Below, piece by piece: positions 52,348-62,946 of a stretch of DNA of 64,000 bases (the stretch's first letter is position 1; every line of letters starts with the position of its first letter). A model generated the notes under the pieces. That model was not told the origin of the DNA. It did no database searches and was given only the letters and a program-made list of their open reading frames with translations. Made by a program: the position numbers and the translations under genes. This stretch comes from Halobacterium hubeiense. GTDB lineage: Archaea; Halobacteriota; Halobacteria; Halobacteriales; Halobacteriaceae. The DNA is taken from NCBI RefSeq assembly GCF_001488575.1, contig NZ_LN831303.1, positions 1 to 64,000 on the forward strand, written 5' to 3'.

Positions 52348-53174
52348 TGCGGCGACGCGACCGCGTGGCCGCCATCGTCGAGCGCGAACTCTGGACGCTG
52401 CTTCGGAGCCGCGTCGCTCTCGCGCTCGCCATCGGATTCTTCGGCATCATCGTCGGACTCGGTGGCGTTTCGATGGGTGCGCCCGGCGGCTACGTGTCGC
52501 TGACCTACGACCTCCTCCTCCCGGTGGAGGTGTTAGTTCCGACGCTGGCGTTCGCGTACGCCTACCAGTCCGTCCGCGGCGACGACGAACGCGGTGAGCT
52601 GGCGGTCATCCGGACGTACGACGTGTCGCGACTGGAGTACGTCGCGGGCGTCTTCGTCGGGCGCGCCGCAGTCCTGCTCGTCGTCGTGCTCACGAGCCTC
52701 GGCGCGGCCGGCGTCGTCGCCAGCGTCGGGGCGAACCAACCCGTGGCGTTCTTCGCGACGCACAGCGCGGGCGACACCCCGCTCGTGTACGCGCGGTTCG
52801 CGGTGTTCGCGGCGCTCTACGCGCTCGTCGCCGCCGCGCTCGCGGTCGCCGTCTCGGCGGCGACGCGCACGAGCCGCCAGGCGCTCGCCGCCAGCGTCGG
52901 CGTGCTACTCGCCGTCGCGGTCGCACTCGACCTCGCCGTCGTCACGCTCGTCTCGGCGAACGTCGTCGATGCCGCGTCTATCGCGGTCTTCACGGGTCTT
53001 AGCCCGGCGAGCGCGTTCCGTGGGCTCGTCCTCGAAGTTGCAATCCAGCCCGCGCTGGCAGTCAGCCCGTCCGTCGCCACCGCGTCGCCGCTCGTCAGCG
53101 GCGTCGGACTGCTCGGGTGGCTGGCTGCGAGTGTGACCGTCGCCACCGTCGCAATCTGGCCTGAGTCAGCCTGA
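52347..53174 (+). CDS. nosY: ABC-2 type permease NosY
   Basis: About 275 aa membrane protein, six helices, ABC-2 permease family. It starts MRRRDRVAAIVERELWTLLR, with ELWTLLRSRVALALAIGFFG the usual beginning of NosY-like permeases. The GTG at 52344 is an alternative start. It partners NosF. With NosD the three form the NosDFY export/maturation system. The gene ends at 53174; downstream are unrelated small membrane genes. Absence of nosZ, nosR or nosX in the window leaves the target enzyme undefined. Confidence 0.85.
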   Translation: MRRRDRVAAIVERELWTLLRSRVALALAIGFFGIIVGLGGVSMGAPGGYVSLTYDLLLPVEVLVPTLAFAYAYQSVRGDDERGELAVIRTYDVSRLEYVAGVFVGRAAVLLVVVLTSLGAAGVVASVGANQPVAFFATHSAGDTPLVYARFAVFAALYALVAAALAVAVSAATRTSRQALAASVGVLLAVAVALDLAVVTLVSANVVDAASIAVFTGLSPASAFRGLVLEVAIQPALAVSPSVATASPLVSGVGLLGWLAASVTVATVAIWPESA

Positions 53175-53219
53175 CTGGCCGCCGCGACCCGAAACGCCGG
53201 CCGACGCTAGAAAGCGGGG

Positions 53220-53429
53220 TCAGAAGTACGCGGCTCTGACCTGTGCCAGCAGCCAGAGTACCGGTCCGAGAACGAGCAGCAGGCCAGCGAAACCCAACAC
53301 GTAGTCACCTTCGAGAATGCCGCGCGCCCACCCCGCTCCGAGCCGAACGACGAACAGACAGAGGACGGCGACAATCGCGTTCCGGAGCGAGAAGCCCGAT
53401 CCCGCCGCGTCCGATTCAGCCGGCGCCAT
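53220..53429 (-). CDS. Small membrane protein, function unknown
   Basis: 69 aa from MAPAESDAAGSGF (ATG 53427-53429); an in-frame start at 53504 would add a CysXXCys-like N-terminus (GECFSCGRTEN) with 25 residues. Two hydrophobic helices (about 17-32 and 43-62). If the longer version is real it carries a CFSCG knuckle, perhaps zinc-binding. Convergent with nosY. Confidence 0.55.
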   Translation of the reverse strand: MAPAESDAAGSGFSLRNAIVAVLCLFVVRLGAGWARGILEGDYVLGFAGLLLVLGPVLWLLAQVRAAYF

Positions 53430-53538
53430 TTCGTTGTTCTCCGTCCGGCCACACGAAAAGCATTCGCCCGCTCGGAGACGCCACCAGGGGCGGAGCCATA
53501 CCACTGACTTTTGGTGCCGGCGGACGAACTATCGACCG

Positions 53539-53808
53539 ATGAAACTCGCCACGGTCGCCGCGAACCTGGTCGGACTCGCCCTCCTCGCCGTGTCCGGCGT
53601 CGCCGCCCTCGCCGTCGTCGCTATGGCCGCCGTCTCCCTCCTCGACGGGCTGACGGGGGCGCGGTTCGCCGCGCTCTGGTTCACCGCCGGGCTGGCGCTC
53701 ACCGCGGGATTCTGCGGCTACGTCCTCCGGAAGTTCGCCGCGGGCAACGTCATCCCGCTGGACTACGACATCTCCGTCGCCTTCCGCGGCGGACAGGGCG
53801 GCCTCTGA
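53539..53808 (+). CDS. Small membrane protein, function unknown
   Basis: 89 aa starting MKLATVAANLVGLALL. Two to three hydrophobic stretches (about 5-33 and 42-64) and a soluble C-terminal tail ending in DYDISVAFRGGQGGL. No family recognised. It lies between the nosY end and hyuB and faces hyuB convergently. Confidence 0.55.
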   Translation: MKLATVAANLVGLALLAVSGVAALAVVAMAAVSLLDGLTGARFAALWFTAGLALTAGFCGYVLRKFAAGNVIPLDYDISVAFRGGQGGL

Positions 53809-53832
53809 CGGTCGGAAGCGACAACCAGCCCG

Positions 53833-55446
53833 TCACTCGTCGGTGACTTTCCCGTCGCGGCGGTCGCGCTCGCGGGCGTCCGCGTCCCGCTCGGCCGGCG
53901 GACCGTGACCGCCGCCGCCGGGCGTCCGGATGGTGAGCGTCGTCCCGGCGTCGACGGCCCGCGAGACTTTCGCGGCGACGGTCTCGCCGTCGATGCGGTT
54001 CTCGCCGGTCGCACCGTCTTCGCCGCCGTTCACGCCCGCCGGCGCCGTCCGGCGGCGCTCGGTCAACAGGGACACCGTCGCGTCCGTCTGGACGGTCAGC
54101 GAGCGTTCAAGGCCGAGGCCGCCGCGGAAGCGGCCGTCGCCGCCGCTGGACGGCCGGAGCGCGTACCGCTCGACGTGCAGCGGGTATTCGGCCTCCAAGG
54201 CCTCGACGGGCGTGTTGAGCGTATTTGTCATGCCGACCTGTACGCCGTCCATCCCGTCTTTCGTCGGGCGCGCGCCGAACCCGCCGCCGATGGTCTCGTA
54301 GTACGTGAACTCGCCGCGCCGGTCACCGATGACCAGGTTGTTCATCGTCCCCTGCCCGTCGGCCGGAACGCGCTCGGGGACGGCGTCCGCGAACGCTCGC
54401 AGCGTGACGTCGGTCACCCGCTGGCTCGTCTCGACGTTGCCACCGACCACGGCCGCGGGCGGCTCGGGGTCCAGAATGGACTGCTCGGGAACGGCGACGG
54501 TTATCGGGTCGTAGCAGCCCTGATTCGGCGGTATCTTGGGGTCGGTGACCGCGCGCACGACGAAGTAGACGGCGCTCTTCGCGACCGCGCGCGGCGCGTT
54601 GAGGTTCCCCTCGACCTGGGCTGCGGTCCCGTCGAAGTCGACCGTGAGTTCGGCGCCGTCGACGGTGACCGCCGCCTGAATGGGAATATCGTCGTCGGTG
54701 ACGCCGTCGCCTTCGAGGACGTCGCGGGCCTCGTACGTGCCGTCCGGCAGCGCCTCGATTTCCGCTTCCATCCGGTCCCGGGAGTACGCGACGACGGCGT
54801 CGAACGCCCGCCACAGGCGGTCGCCGTGTTCGGCGAGCAGCTCCCCGATTCGTTCCTCCGCGCGGTCATTGGCCGCGCGCTGCGCCCGCAGGTCCGCCCG
54901 CCGCTCGGCCGGCGTGCGCACGTTCGCCAGAATCAGGTCGCGGACGTCCTCGTTGACCTCGCCGCCGGCCACGAGGCGGACCGCGGGCAGCCGCAACCCC
55001 TCCTCGTAGATTTCCGTCGCGCCCGAGGGCATACTCCCGGGCGCGCTGCCGCCGACGTCGGCGTGGTGGGCGCGCGAGACGGCGTACCCGACAATCTCGC
55101 CGTCGGGCGCCATCGGCGAGACGAGCGTGACGTCCGGGAGGTGCGTGCCGCCCGCGAACGGGTCGTTGACGGCGAAGACATCCCCGGGCTCGGGGTCGCA
55201 GCCCATCACGACGTCGACCGCGTCGGGCATCGCGCCGAGGTGGACGGGGATGTGTTCGGCCTGCGCGACGAGGGCGCCGCTCGCGTCGAACAGCGCGGTC
55301 GAGCAGTCCTGTCGCTCCTTGATGTTCGGCGAGTACGCGCCCGTGATGAGGACCTGCCCCATCTCCTCGGCGACGCTCTCCAACTGGTTCCGGAGGATTT
55401 CCAGCGTCACCGGGTCGAGGTCGGCGGTCGGCTCGTCGTCGGTCAT
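53833..55446 (-). CDS. hyuB: Hydantoinase B / oxoprolinase B family subunit
   Basis: 537 aa HyuB-type subunit of ATP-dependent N-methylhydantoinase, 5-oxoprolinase or acetone/acetophenone carboxylase-like enzymes. Hallmarks: LEILRNQLESVAEEMGQVL at the start, SPNIKERQDCSTALFD, FAVNDPFAGGTHLPD, SRAHHADVGG and GGGFGARPTKDG. The ATG at 55446 overlaps the hyuA stop by four bases (ATGA). A Gly/Pro-rich C-terminal end contains RTPGGGGHGPP, common to the family. Substrate unknown; 5-oxoproline or a hydantoin is likely. Confidence 0.88.
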   Translation of the reverse strand: MTDDEPTADLDPVTLEILRNQLESVAEEMGQVLITGAYSPNIKERQDCSTALFDASGALVAQAEHIPVHLGAMPDAVDVVMGCDPEPGDVFAVNDPFAGGTHLPDVTLVSPMAPDGEIVGYAVSRAHHADVGGSAPGSMPSGATEIYEEGLRLPAVRLVAGGEVNEDVRDLILANVRTPAERRADLRAQRAANDRAEERIGELLAEHGDRLWRAFDAVVAYSRDRMEAEIEALPDGTYEARDVLEGDGVTDDDIPIQAAVTVDGAELTVDFDGTAAQVEGNLNAPRAVAKSAVYFVVRAVTDPKIPPNQGCYDPITVAVPEQSILDPEPPAAVVGGNVETSQRVTDVTLRAFADAVPERVPADGQGTMNNLVIGDRRGEFTYYETIGGGFGARPTKDGMDGVQVGMTNTLNTPVEALEAEYPLHVERYALRPSSGGDGRFRGGLGLERSLTVQTDATVSLLTERRRTAPAGVNGGEDGATGENRIDGETVAAKVSRAVDAGTTLTIRTPGGGGHGPPAERDADARERDRRDGKVTDE

Positions 55447-57446
55447 CGTGCCTCCGGTTCGGCGACGAGCGCGCCGTCGTCGCGGACGGCCACGGTCCAA
55501 GCGGGCGGGACGACGGTGGTGCTCTCGTTCTCCTCGACGACGGCCGGCCCCTGAATCGTCCGGCCGGACGCCAGTCGGGCGCGGTCGTAGACCGGCGTGT
55601 CGTAGACGCCGTCGGCGAAGACGGCCTCCCGGGTCGCCTTCCGCGGGTCGCCGGCGCCGTCGTAGTCGAGGTGCGGCGGCGTGCGGGCGACGGTCGCCGT
55701 GACTCGGCAGTTGACGAGGTGGACGGGGTCGTCCATCCGGTAGCCGTACGCGGTCTCGTGTGCGGCCGCGAACCGCTGTGCTGCCGCCTCCGGGTCGAAC
55801 GCCCCGTCCACGTCCACGGTGAGGTCGAAGCTCTGACCCGCGTACTTGAGGTCCACCGAGCGGTCCAGCGACGCCGCCGCGCGGTCCGACACCGAATCGA
55901 GGACGTCGCCCTCCAGTTCGGCGAAGACGTCGGCGACGCTGTCGGCGTCCACGTCGGCGAGCGGCTGCCGGTGCGTCCGCACCGCGTCCTGTTTCTCGTC
56001 GGCGGCGAGCAGCCCGTACGCCGAGAGGACGCCCGAGGCGCGCGGGACGACGACGCGGTGCATGTCGAGGGCGTCCGCGAGCTGGACGGCATGCATCGGG
56101 CCCGCGCCGCCGAACGCGACGAGCCCGAACGCTCGCGGGTCGTAGCCGCGCTCGACGGTCACCGAGCGAATCGCCCGCGTCATGCTCGCGTTCGCGACCC
56201 GGTAGACGCCGCGCGCCGCCTCGACGGCGCCGTCCATCCCCGCTTCCGCCGCGAGGTCCGAGAGCACGTCGTGCGCTCGGTCCGCGTCCAGCGAGAGTTC
56301 GCCGCCGAGGCTCGTACTGTCCCCGATGTACCCGAGGACGAGGTTCGCGTCCGTGACGGTCGGCTTCGCGCCGCCGCGCCCGTAACAGGCGGGGCCGGGG
56401 TTCGCGCCGGCCGACTCTGGGCCGATGCGGAGCGCGCCGCCGGCGTCCACCCACGCAATCGACCCGCCGCCCGCGCCGACGGTCTCGACGTCCACCATCG
56501 GCGTGCGAATCGGCCGGCCGTTGATTTCGGCGTCGGTCGTCCGTTCGACCGTCCCGTCCCGGATGAGGCTGACGTCGCTGGACGTCCCACCCATGTCGAA
56601 CGACACCAGGTCCGGCTGGGCTGCGGGGTCGTCGCTGGCCAGCGCGTTCGCACCGACGACGCCGGCGGCCGGCCCCGAGAGGGTGGTCAGCACCGCGTTC
56701 CGTCGGACCGTCTCGGCGTCCGTAATCCCCCCGTTGGCCTGCATGATGCGGGGCGCCGGAATCCCGGCGGCCGCGGCGCGCTCGGACAGCCGCCCCACGT
56801 ACCGGTCGATTGCCGGTCGCACGTACGCGTCCACGACCGTCGTCGAGGTGCGCTCGTACTCCCGGAACTCGCCCAGTACCTCGTGTGAGGCCGACACCGG
56901 CGCGTCGAGTTCCTCGCGGAGCAGTTCGGCCACTTGCCGCTCGTTCTCCGGGTGGGCGTAGGCGTGCAGCAGCGATACTGCGACCGCTTCCGCGCCGTCG
57001 TCGCGAATCGCCGCCGCGACCTCACGCACCTCCCCTTCGTCGACTGTCTCGTGAACCCCGTCGGGGGTGGTTCGTTCCGCGACCTCGTAGCGGCGGTGCC
57101 GGGGCACGAGCGGGTCGGGTTTCTCCGCGTCGAGGTCGTACAGCGAGGGGCGGTCCTGCCGCCCGATTTCGAGGACGTCGCGGAACCCCGCCGTCGTGAC
57201 GAGCGCGGTCTTCGCGCCGTCTTCTTCGAGCAGGGCGTTGACCGAGACGGTCATCGCGTGCGAGAACTCCTCGAGGTCGCCGGGCGCGACGCCCGCCTCC
57301 GAGCACGCCTTCTCGATGCCCGCCAGCACGCCGTCGCTTTGCTCGTCGGTACTGGGCACTTTCGCCGTCACGAGGTCGTCGCCGACGAGTAACGCGACGT
57401 CGGTGAACGTGCCGCCGACGTCGACGCCGACGACCGTTGCCGTCAC
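55443..57446 (-). CDS. hyuA: Hydantoinase A / oxoprolinase A family subunit
   Basis: 667 aa (from GTG 57446, MTATVVGVDVGGTF). ASKHA-type nucleotide-binding domains: GVDVGGTFTDVALL near the start and VSFDMGGTSSDVSLI in the middle, then GAGGGSIAWVDAGGALRIGP. This is the ATP-hydrolysing subunit of the HyuAB pair and forms an operon with hyuB (4-bp overlap). An ATG at 57455 would add three residues, but the GTG overlaps the stop of a 22-codon upstream ORF, giving a GTGA coupling. The leaderless transcript appears to begin at that ORF. Confidence 0.88.
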   Translation of the reverse strand: MTATVVGVDVGGTFTDVALLVGDDLVTAKVPSTDEQSDGVLAGIEKACSEAGVAPGDLEEFSHAMTVSVNALLEEDGAKTALVTTAGFRDVLEIGRQDRPSLYDLDAEKPDPLVPRHRRYEVAERTTPDGVHETVDEGEVREVAAAIRDDGAEAVAVSLLHAYAHPENERQVAELLREELDAPVSASHEVLGEFREYERTSTTVVDAYVRPAIDRYVGRLSERAAAAGIPAPRIMQANGGITDAETVRRNAVLTTLSGPAAGVVGANALASDDPAAQPDLVSFDMGGTSSDVSLIRDGTVERTTDAEINGRPIRTPMVDVETVGAGGGSIAWVDAGGALRIGPESAGANPGPACYGRGGAKPTVTDANLVLGYIGDSTSLGGELSLDADRAHDVLSDLAAEAGMDGAVEAARGVYRVANASMTRAIRSVTVERGYDPRAFGLVAFGGAGPMHAVQLADALDMHRVVVPRASGVLSAYGLLAADEKQDAVRTHRQPLADVDADSVADVFAELEGDVLDSVSDRAAASLDRSVDLKYAGQSFDLTVDVDGAFDPEAAAQRFAAAHETAYGYRMDDPVHLVNCRVTATVARTPPHLDYDGAGDPRKATREAVFADGVYDTPVYDRARLASGRTIQGPAVVEENESTTVVPPAWTVAVRDDGALVAEPEAR

Positions 57447-57511
57447 ACCGCCCACCCCCGGACGGACTCCGCGTCCTCCCTGCGCGACACCGTCGCGTGA
57501 TTCGCAGCCAT
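57443..57511 (-). CDS. Putative 22-aa leader ORF coupled to hyuA
   Basis: The minus-strand ATG at 57511 opens MAANHATVSRREDAESVRG and a few more residues, and its TGA overlaps the hyuA GTG. Minus-strand box A (TAGTTATACGAG, 57537-57548) is 26 nt upstream of the ATG, so the transcript would start at this ORF. It may secure translation of hyuA by termination-reinitiation. Confidence 0.4.
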   Translation of the reverse strand: MAANHATVSRREDAESVRGWAV

Positions 57512-57702
57512 ACCCACGCTACTCGATGGCGTCCTCGTATAACTAGGGACTCGCGGGGGCTTCGACGCTCGCTGCCAGCGACCCGCCCGGGACGGCGACA
57601 GTGGTTGATTTTCACTCGGTTGGAACCGGGACAAACGTTTACTACGAACCCGAGTGTCGTCTCAACTGTCGCCGGCCATCGAACACTTGGTTGAGCACCA
57701 GG

Positions 57703-57861
57703 CTACCTGTCACCACCGCACGCCTCTCTCTTTCGCCGGCGACGTTTCTCCCACAGGACATCGACGTACCGCCGAACTCGCACCGTAAGCGGCGGCGTCG
57801 GATCGCCGCGTTCCAGCGAATCCGTCTCGCGCTCGGATACATGTTCATCACTCGTGTTCAC
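57703..57861 (-). CDS. Putative 52-aa small protein
   Basis: The minus-strand GTG at 57861 opens a 52-residue frame beginning MNTSDEHVSERETDSLERGD and ending in TVRVRRYVDVLWEKRRRRKR plus a short tail with one Cys. The acidic N-terminus and basic C-terminus have the composition of a real haloarchaeal protein. A cluster of TGTTCA-type repeats lies at its start. No family recognised; evidence is composition only. Confidence 0.35.
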   Translation of the reverse strand: MNTSDEHVSERETDSLERGDPTPPLTVRVRRYVDVLWEKRRRRKREACGGDR

Positions 57862-58072
57862 TCATCGTGTTCACTAGATTTGTTCATCGAACTCGTTCAT
57901 TATCGAGGGCGGTTCGAGTGGCTGCGTTCAGGGAACCGAAATCGAACTCCGGGGTCGTTCGCGTCGAGGGACGGCCGCTGTCACGCTCGACGACAACCGT
58001 TCGACGGGGCGGATTTGCGGTCACTGAAACGCGGGGTCACGTATTTCAGGGCCGATGCGAGAGTACGAACCG

Positions 58073-58816
58073 ATGTCCCTGAACATCGGCTCGTCGCTCA
58101 CGGGCGGGGTTCTCCGCGTCGCGAACCGGAACGGGCTGAAACTGATTGCTGGCTACGCAGTCCTCAGTCTGGTGTGGCAGTTGACGTTCTACAGCGTGTT
58201 CGTCGCGTCGGTGGACACGACCGAGATTTCCCCACAAGAGCTGGGGCTGCCGACCGTCGACGCCCCGTTCGCGCTCCTCGCCGTCGGGGCGGTGGTCTCG
58301 CTGCTGGCGCTCCAGTACCTCTCGGTTGTCGCGCTCCGAACGTTCGTCGGCGGCCACGCCGAGACGATTCCGCGCGAGTACTTCACGCGCAACGTCGGGT
58401 ACGTCCTCGTCAACTCCGTGCTCGGAAGTATCGCCTACGGCGTGCTCGTCACTGTCGGCTCGCTCCTCCTCGTCGTGCCGGGACTCATCGCGTACGTCGC
58501 GTTCCTGTTCACGCTCGTCTACGTCGCCATCGAGGACGAGAACTTCGTCGCCGCGCTCGGCGACAGCTGGACGCTCGCCCGCGGCCACTGGCTACGCCTG
58601 TTCGTCCTGATGGTGGTCTTCTCCATCGCGGTCGGCGTGGTCGCCGGCATCGTCTCGGTCGTCGCCAGCGTCGCCGTCACCGCCGCTGCCAACCCGTCGC
58701 TCGGCACCCTCGTCTCCGGCCTCGTCGCACTCCCACTCTCACTGCTCGGGCTCGGCGTCGTCGCCGAAGCGTACACGCAGCTCCGAGCCGCGCGACCGAC
58801 CACCGAGAGCCTATAG
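58073..58816 (+). CDS. Haloarchaeal multi-spanning membrane protein (DUF7847-like)
   Basis: 247 aa, about five to six helices. Start MSLNIGSSLTGGVLRVANRN; alternative GTG/ATG at 58055 adds six residues. The second half carries a long conserved helix pair with AIEDENFVAALGDSWTLARG, a signature I associate with haloarchaeal DUF7847 proteins (related in layout to the glycerophosphodiesterase membrane domain family). Function unknown. It stands alone. Confidence 0.7.
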   Translation: MSLNIGSSLTGGVLRVANRNGLKLIAGYAVLSLVWQLTFYSVFVASVDTTEISPQELGLPTVDAPFALLAVGAVVSLLALQYLSVVALRTFVGGHAETIPREYFTRNVGYVLVNSVLGSIAYGVLVTVGSLLLVVPGLIAYVAFLFTLVYVAIEDENFVAALGDSWTLARGHWLRLFVLMVVFSIAVGVVAGIVSVVASVAVTAAANPSLGTLVSGLVALPLSLLGLGVVAEAYTQLRAARPTTESL

Positions 58817-59025
58817 ACGACCTGCACCAGTACGCCTCCGTGTCGCTCTCGGGCACCGACACCACCGCCTCGTCTAGCACTCGCGTTGCGAAGGCACTCG
58901 ACGGTTCTGTCGGTCGCCGTAACGCGCACAGCAGGTCGCTCGCTGCTCGCAGCGGCTGCGACGTCGCCGCGACAACTATGTACGTCCGATAGTACGACGA
59001 CCGGCAGACCGGTCGTGGGGGCGCG

Positions 59026-59481
59026 TCACTCGGCGTCGAGCTCGAACTGGTCGTATTCGGCGGCCGCGTTCAGGACGATGCTCGTCGAGGACTCCTCGAT
59101 GTCGGCGTCGGCGAGCAGTTCCTTGATGTGCTCGTTCATGTCGTCGGTGTTCTGGAACTTCCCGATGGCGATGATGTCGTAGTCGCCGGTGACCTCGTAG
59201 ACGGAGACCATCTGCTTGTGCGCCCGGAGGCGGTCCGCGAGGTCGGGCAGCGACCCGCCGGCGGCCTTCAACTGGAGGATACCCGTCACGTCGTAGCCGA
59301 GTTTGCCGTAGTCGATGATGGGCGTGTAGCCCTGGATGATGCCGTCCTCTTCGAGGTCTTCGAGGTGGTTCGAAATCGTCGTCACGGAGACGTCGAGATC
59401 TTCAGCGAGGCTGCGGAAGCTCGCGCGGCCGTCCGCGAGGAGTGCGTTGATGAGTTCGGAGTCCAGTGTCTCGTAGGTCAT
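59026..59481 (-). CDS. Lrp/AsnC-family transcriptional regulator
   Basis: 151 aa. N-terminal HTH (residues about 5-60; [20 protein letters not shown]) and C-terminal RAM effector domain ([31 protein letters not shown]). The ATG at 59481 is preceded by minus-strand box A AATACTATATTGG about 26 nt away, leaderless. These regulators in haloarchaea sense amino acids or metabolic state. No operon partner; target unknown. Confidence 0.9.
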   Translation of the reverse strand: MTYETLDSELINALLADGRASFRSLAEDLDVSVTTISNHLEDLEEDGIIQGYTPIIDYGKLGYDVTGILQLKAAGGSLPDLADRLRAHKQMVSVYEVTGDYDIIAIGKFQNTDDMNEHIKELLADADIEESSTSIVLNAAAEYDQFELDAE

Positions 59482-59696
59482 ACCCTAATCTGAACACTTG
59501 TCCAATATAGTATTACCTACTGCGAGAAAGGTATCGTACCATACAACTTTCGCCCGATTATCCGACAGGACGACAGGAGACGTGGTAAAAATTGCCACGC
59601 AGGCAACGCGGTGAGACCTCCGGCCGAGAGAGCAGGCGGTATGGCTTCGTCCGAGCGTTTATTGCAGTGGGAGCGGCTATCTCTCGACGACCGCCG

Positions 59697-61609
<1,913 letters not shown>

Positions 61610-61613
<4 letters not shown>

Positions 61614-61990
61614 TCGTCACCACCTTCCTGTTCAGCGATGTACTGTTCGACAGCGCCCTTCGAGGAACTCCCCGCCGTACCGACGTAGTACGAACGAGTC
61701 CACTTCACGCGGTCGTCGTATCGCTGGTTATACTTCCGCGCCGAGATGCCCTTGACCCAGTTGACGATGAGTGACGGGGCGTTCTTCGGTGGACTTCCGA
61801 TGAACAGGTGTACGTGGTCGGGCATGACCTCGGACTCGGCCAGTTCGAGGTCTTTGTCCTCACAGATTTCCGTGAAGATGGTTTCGAGACGGTCCTTCGT
61901 CTTCCCCGTCAGGTGTGAACGCCGATACTTCGGCACGAACACTATGTGGTAATAGAGTTCGTATTTCGCGTGACGGGTACTCTTTACCAT
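61610..61990 (-). CDS. tnpA: IS200-type transposase TnpA (Y1 HUH)
   Basis: 126 aa single-strand transposase. HUH motif at His59-Val60-His61 ([10 protein letters not shown]) and catalytic Tyr117 in EQYIAEQ. Length and start ([18 protein letters not shown]) are typical and appear intact. It cuts and joins single-stranded ends at TTAC-type targets. It lies upstream of and overlaps tnpB. Confidence 0.92.
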
Positions 61991-62065
61991 CTATGTATAC
62001 TATCATGGTCGGACCGGTTAAAAATTGTGTTGGAACCGCGTCTATGCCATCGACGGCGGTTGAAT

Positions 62066-62100
<35 letters not shown>

Positions 62101-62166
62101 AGGCTTTCGCCTTGAACTTTCCGTAACGATTAAAGTCTTATGTGGACGGGCGTTACAGACGACTGT

Positions 62167-62298
62167 ATGACGCAGAACGGCGACGACTCGGTCCGCATCG
62201 AGAAGGGGTCGTCCCGGACCCGGCGGCTGTTCGCCAAACTGGGCATCGAGTCCGCGCGCCACCGCCGCGAGCGCGAGCAGTCCGGCGGCCAGTCGTAA
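62167..62298 (+). CDS. Small basic protein, 43 aa
   Basis: ATG at 62167; begins MTQNGDDSVRIEKGSSRTRR and ends EREQSGGQS. It is strongly charged with an Arg-rich centre. An A/T-rich stretch (GATTAAAGTCTTATGTGG) lies 25-40 nt upstream. It is the first gene after the IS element. No family recognised, but start, promoter and codon choice look real. Confidence 0.55.
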   Translation: MTQNGDDSVRIEKGSSRTRRLFAKLGIESARHRREREQSGGQS

Positions 62299-62403
62299 CC
62301 GCGAACGCGCTTTTGGACTTCTCGCTGGCCAGCGGGGCGGGGAATCCGTCGGCTGGCTCCCCGAACCCGGAGTCTTAACATTGTTACCCGGATAGGCGGA
62401 CGT

Positions 62404-62931
62404 ATGGCCGACGAGAAACCGACCTACGAGTTCAAGGACCGCGACGTCTACATCCTCCGCGAACTCGCGAAAGACCCCAGCGTCTCCTCCCGGGACCTCG
62501 CGGACGTCCTCGAAGCCGAGTACGGCATCGACGTCTCCTACGTCACTGTCAACGAGTCCATCCGGAACATGCGCGAGGCGGGCGTGTTCCGCGAGGCGAT
62601 CATGCCCAACGAGGAGTACTTCGTGTTCGAGCTGTTCGAGTTCAAGTTCAATCCCGAGTACTTCGCGGACACGTGGCGGGAGACGATGGAACACATCCGC
62701 GACGACGAGCACACCCTGATGTATTTCCTCTCGGACGGCGAGTACCAGTGGAAGTCCATCATGCTGTTCCCCACGCGCGAGCACGGCGAGCGCTGGCTCC
62801 ACGAGTTCTACAAGAACCACGGGAAGACGGTGCTGAACGTGCGCACGAGCGTGATGACGAACGTCCTCGAGTTCGGCGCCAGCCCCGACCTCTTCGACCA
62901 CCTCGACGTCGCCGACGAGCGGGGGTTCTGA
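62404..62931 (+). CDS. Winged-helix DNA-binding protein (Lrp/MarR-like HTH), function unknown
   Basis: 175 aa. N-terminal HTH at about 10-60 (ILRELAKDPSVSSRDLADVL, YVTVNESIRNMREAGVFREA) and a C-terminal alpha/beta domain with FFELFEFKFNPEYF-like aromatic repeats (reads FVFELFEFKFNPEYFADTW) and a repeated helix (REHGERWLHEFYKNHGK). The start ATG at 62404 has an A/T element (TCTTAACATTG) about 30 nt upstream. Probably a regulator. Separated by 15 bp from the convergent ligase gene. Confidence 0.75.
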   Translation: MADEKPTYEFKDRDVYILRELAKDPSVSSRDLADVLEAEYGIDVSYVTVNESIRNMREAGVFREAIMPNEEYFVFELFEFKFNPEYFADTWRETMEHIRDDEHTLMYFLSDGEYQWKSIMLFPTREHGERWLHEFYKNHGKTVLNVRTSVMTNVLEFGASPDLFDHLDVADERGF

Positions 62932-62946
62932 GGCGACGTCCCCGGA

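Noticed and set aside
53833-57455. Very long Arg/Pro-rich open frames overlapping hyuA and hyuB on both strands
   Set aside because: They are high-GC shadow frames; the hyuA/hyuB frames carry the family motifs and natural start/stop overlaps.
57841-57902. CRISPR array
   Set aside because: The repeats are only 6-7 bp and about 13 bp apart, far from CRISPR repeat and spacer lengths.
57601-58992. 463-codon plus-strand frame around the 58-kb membrane gene
   Set aside because: Mostly the out-of-frame reading of the membrane protein gene, with Arg/His/Pro-rich translation.
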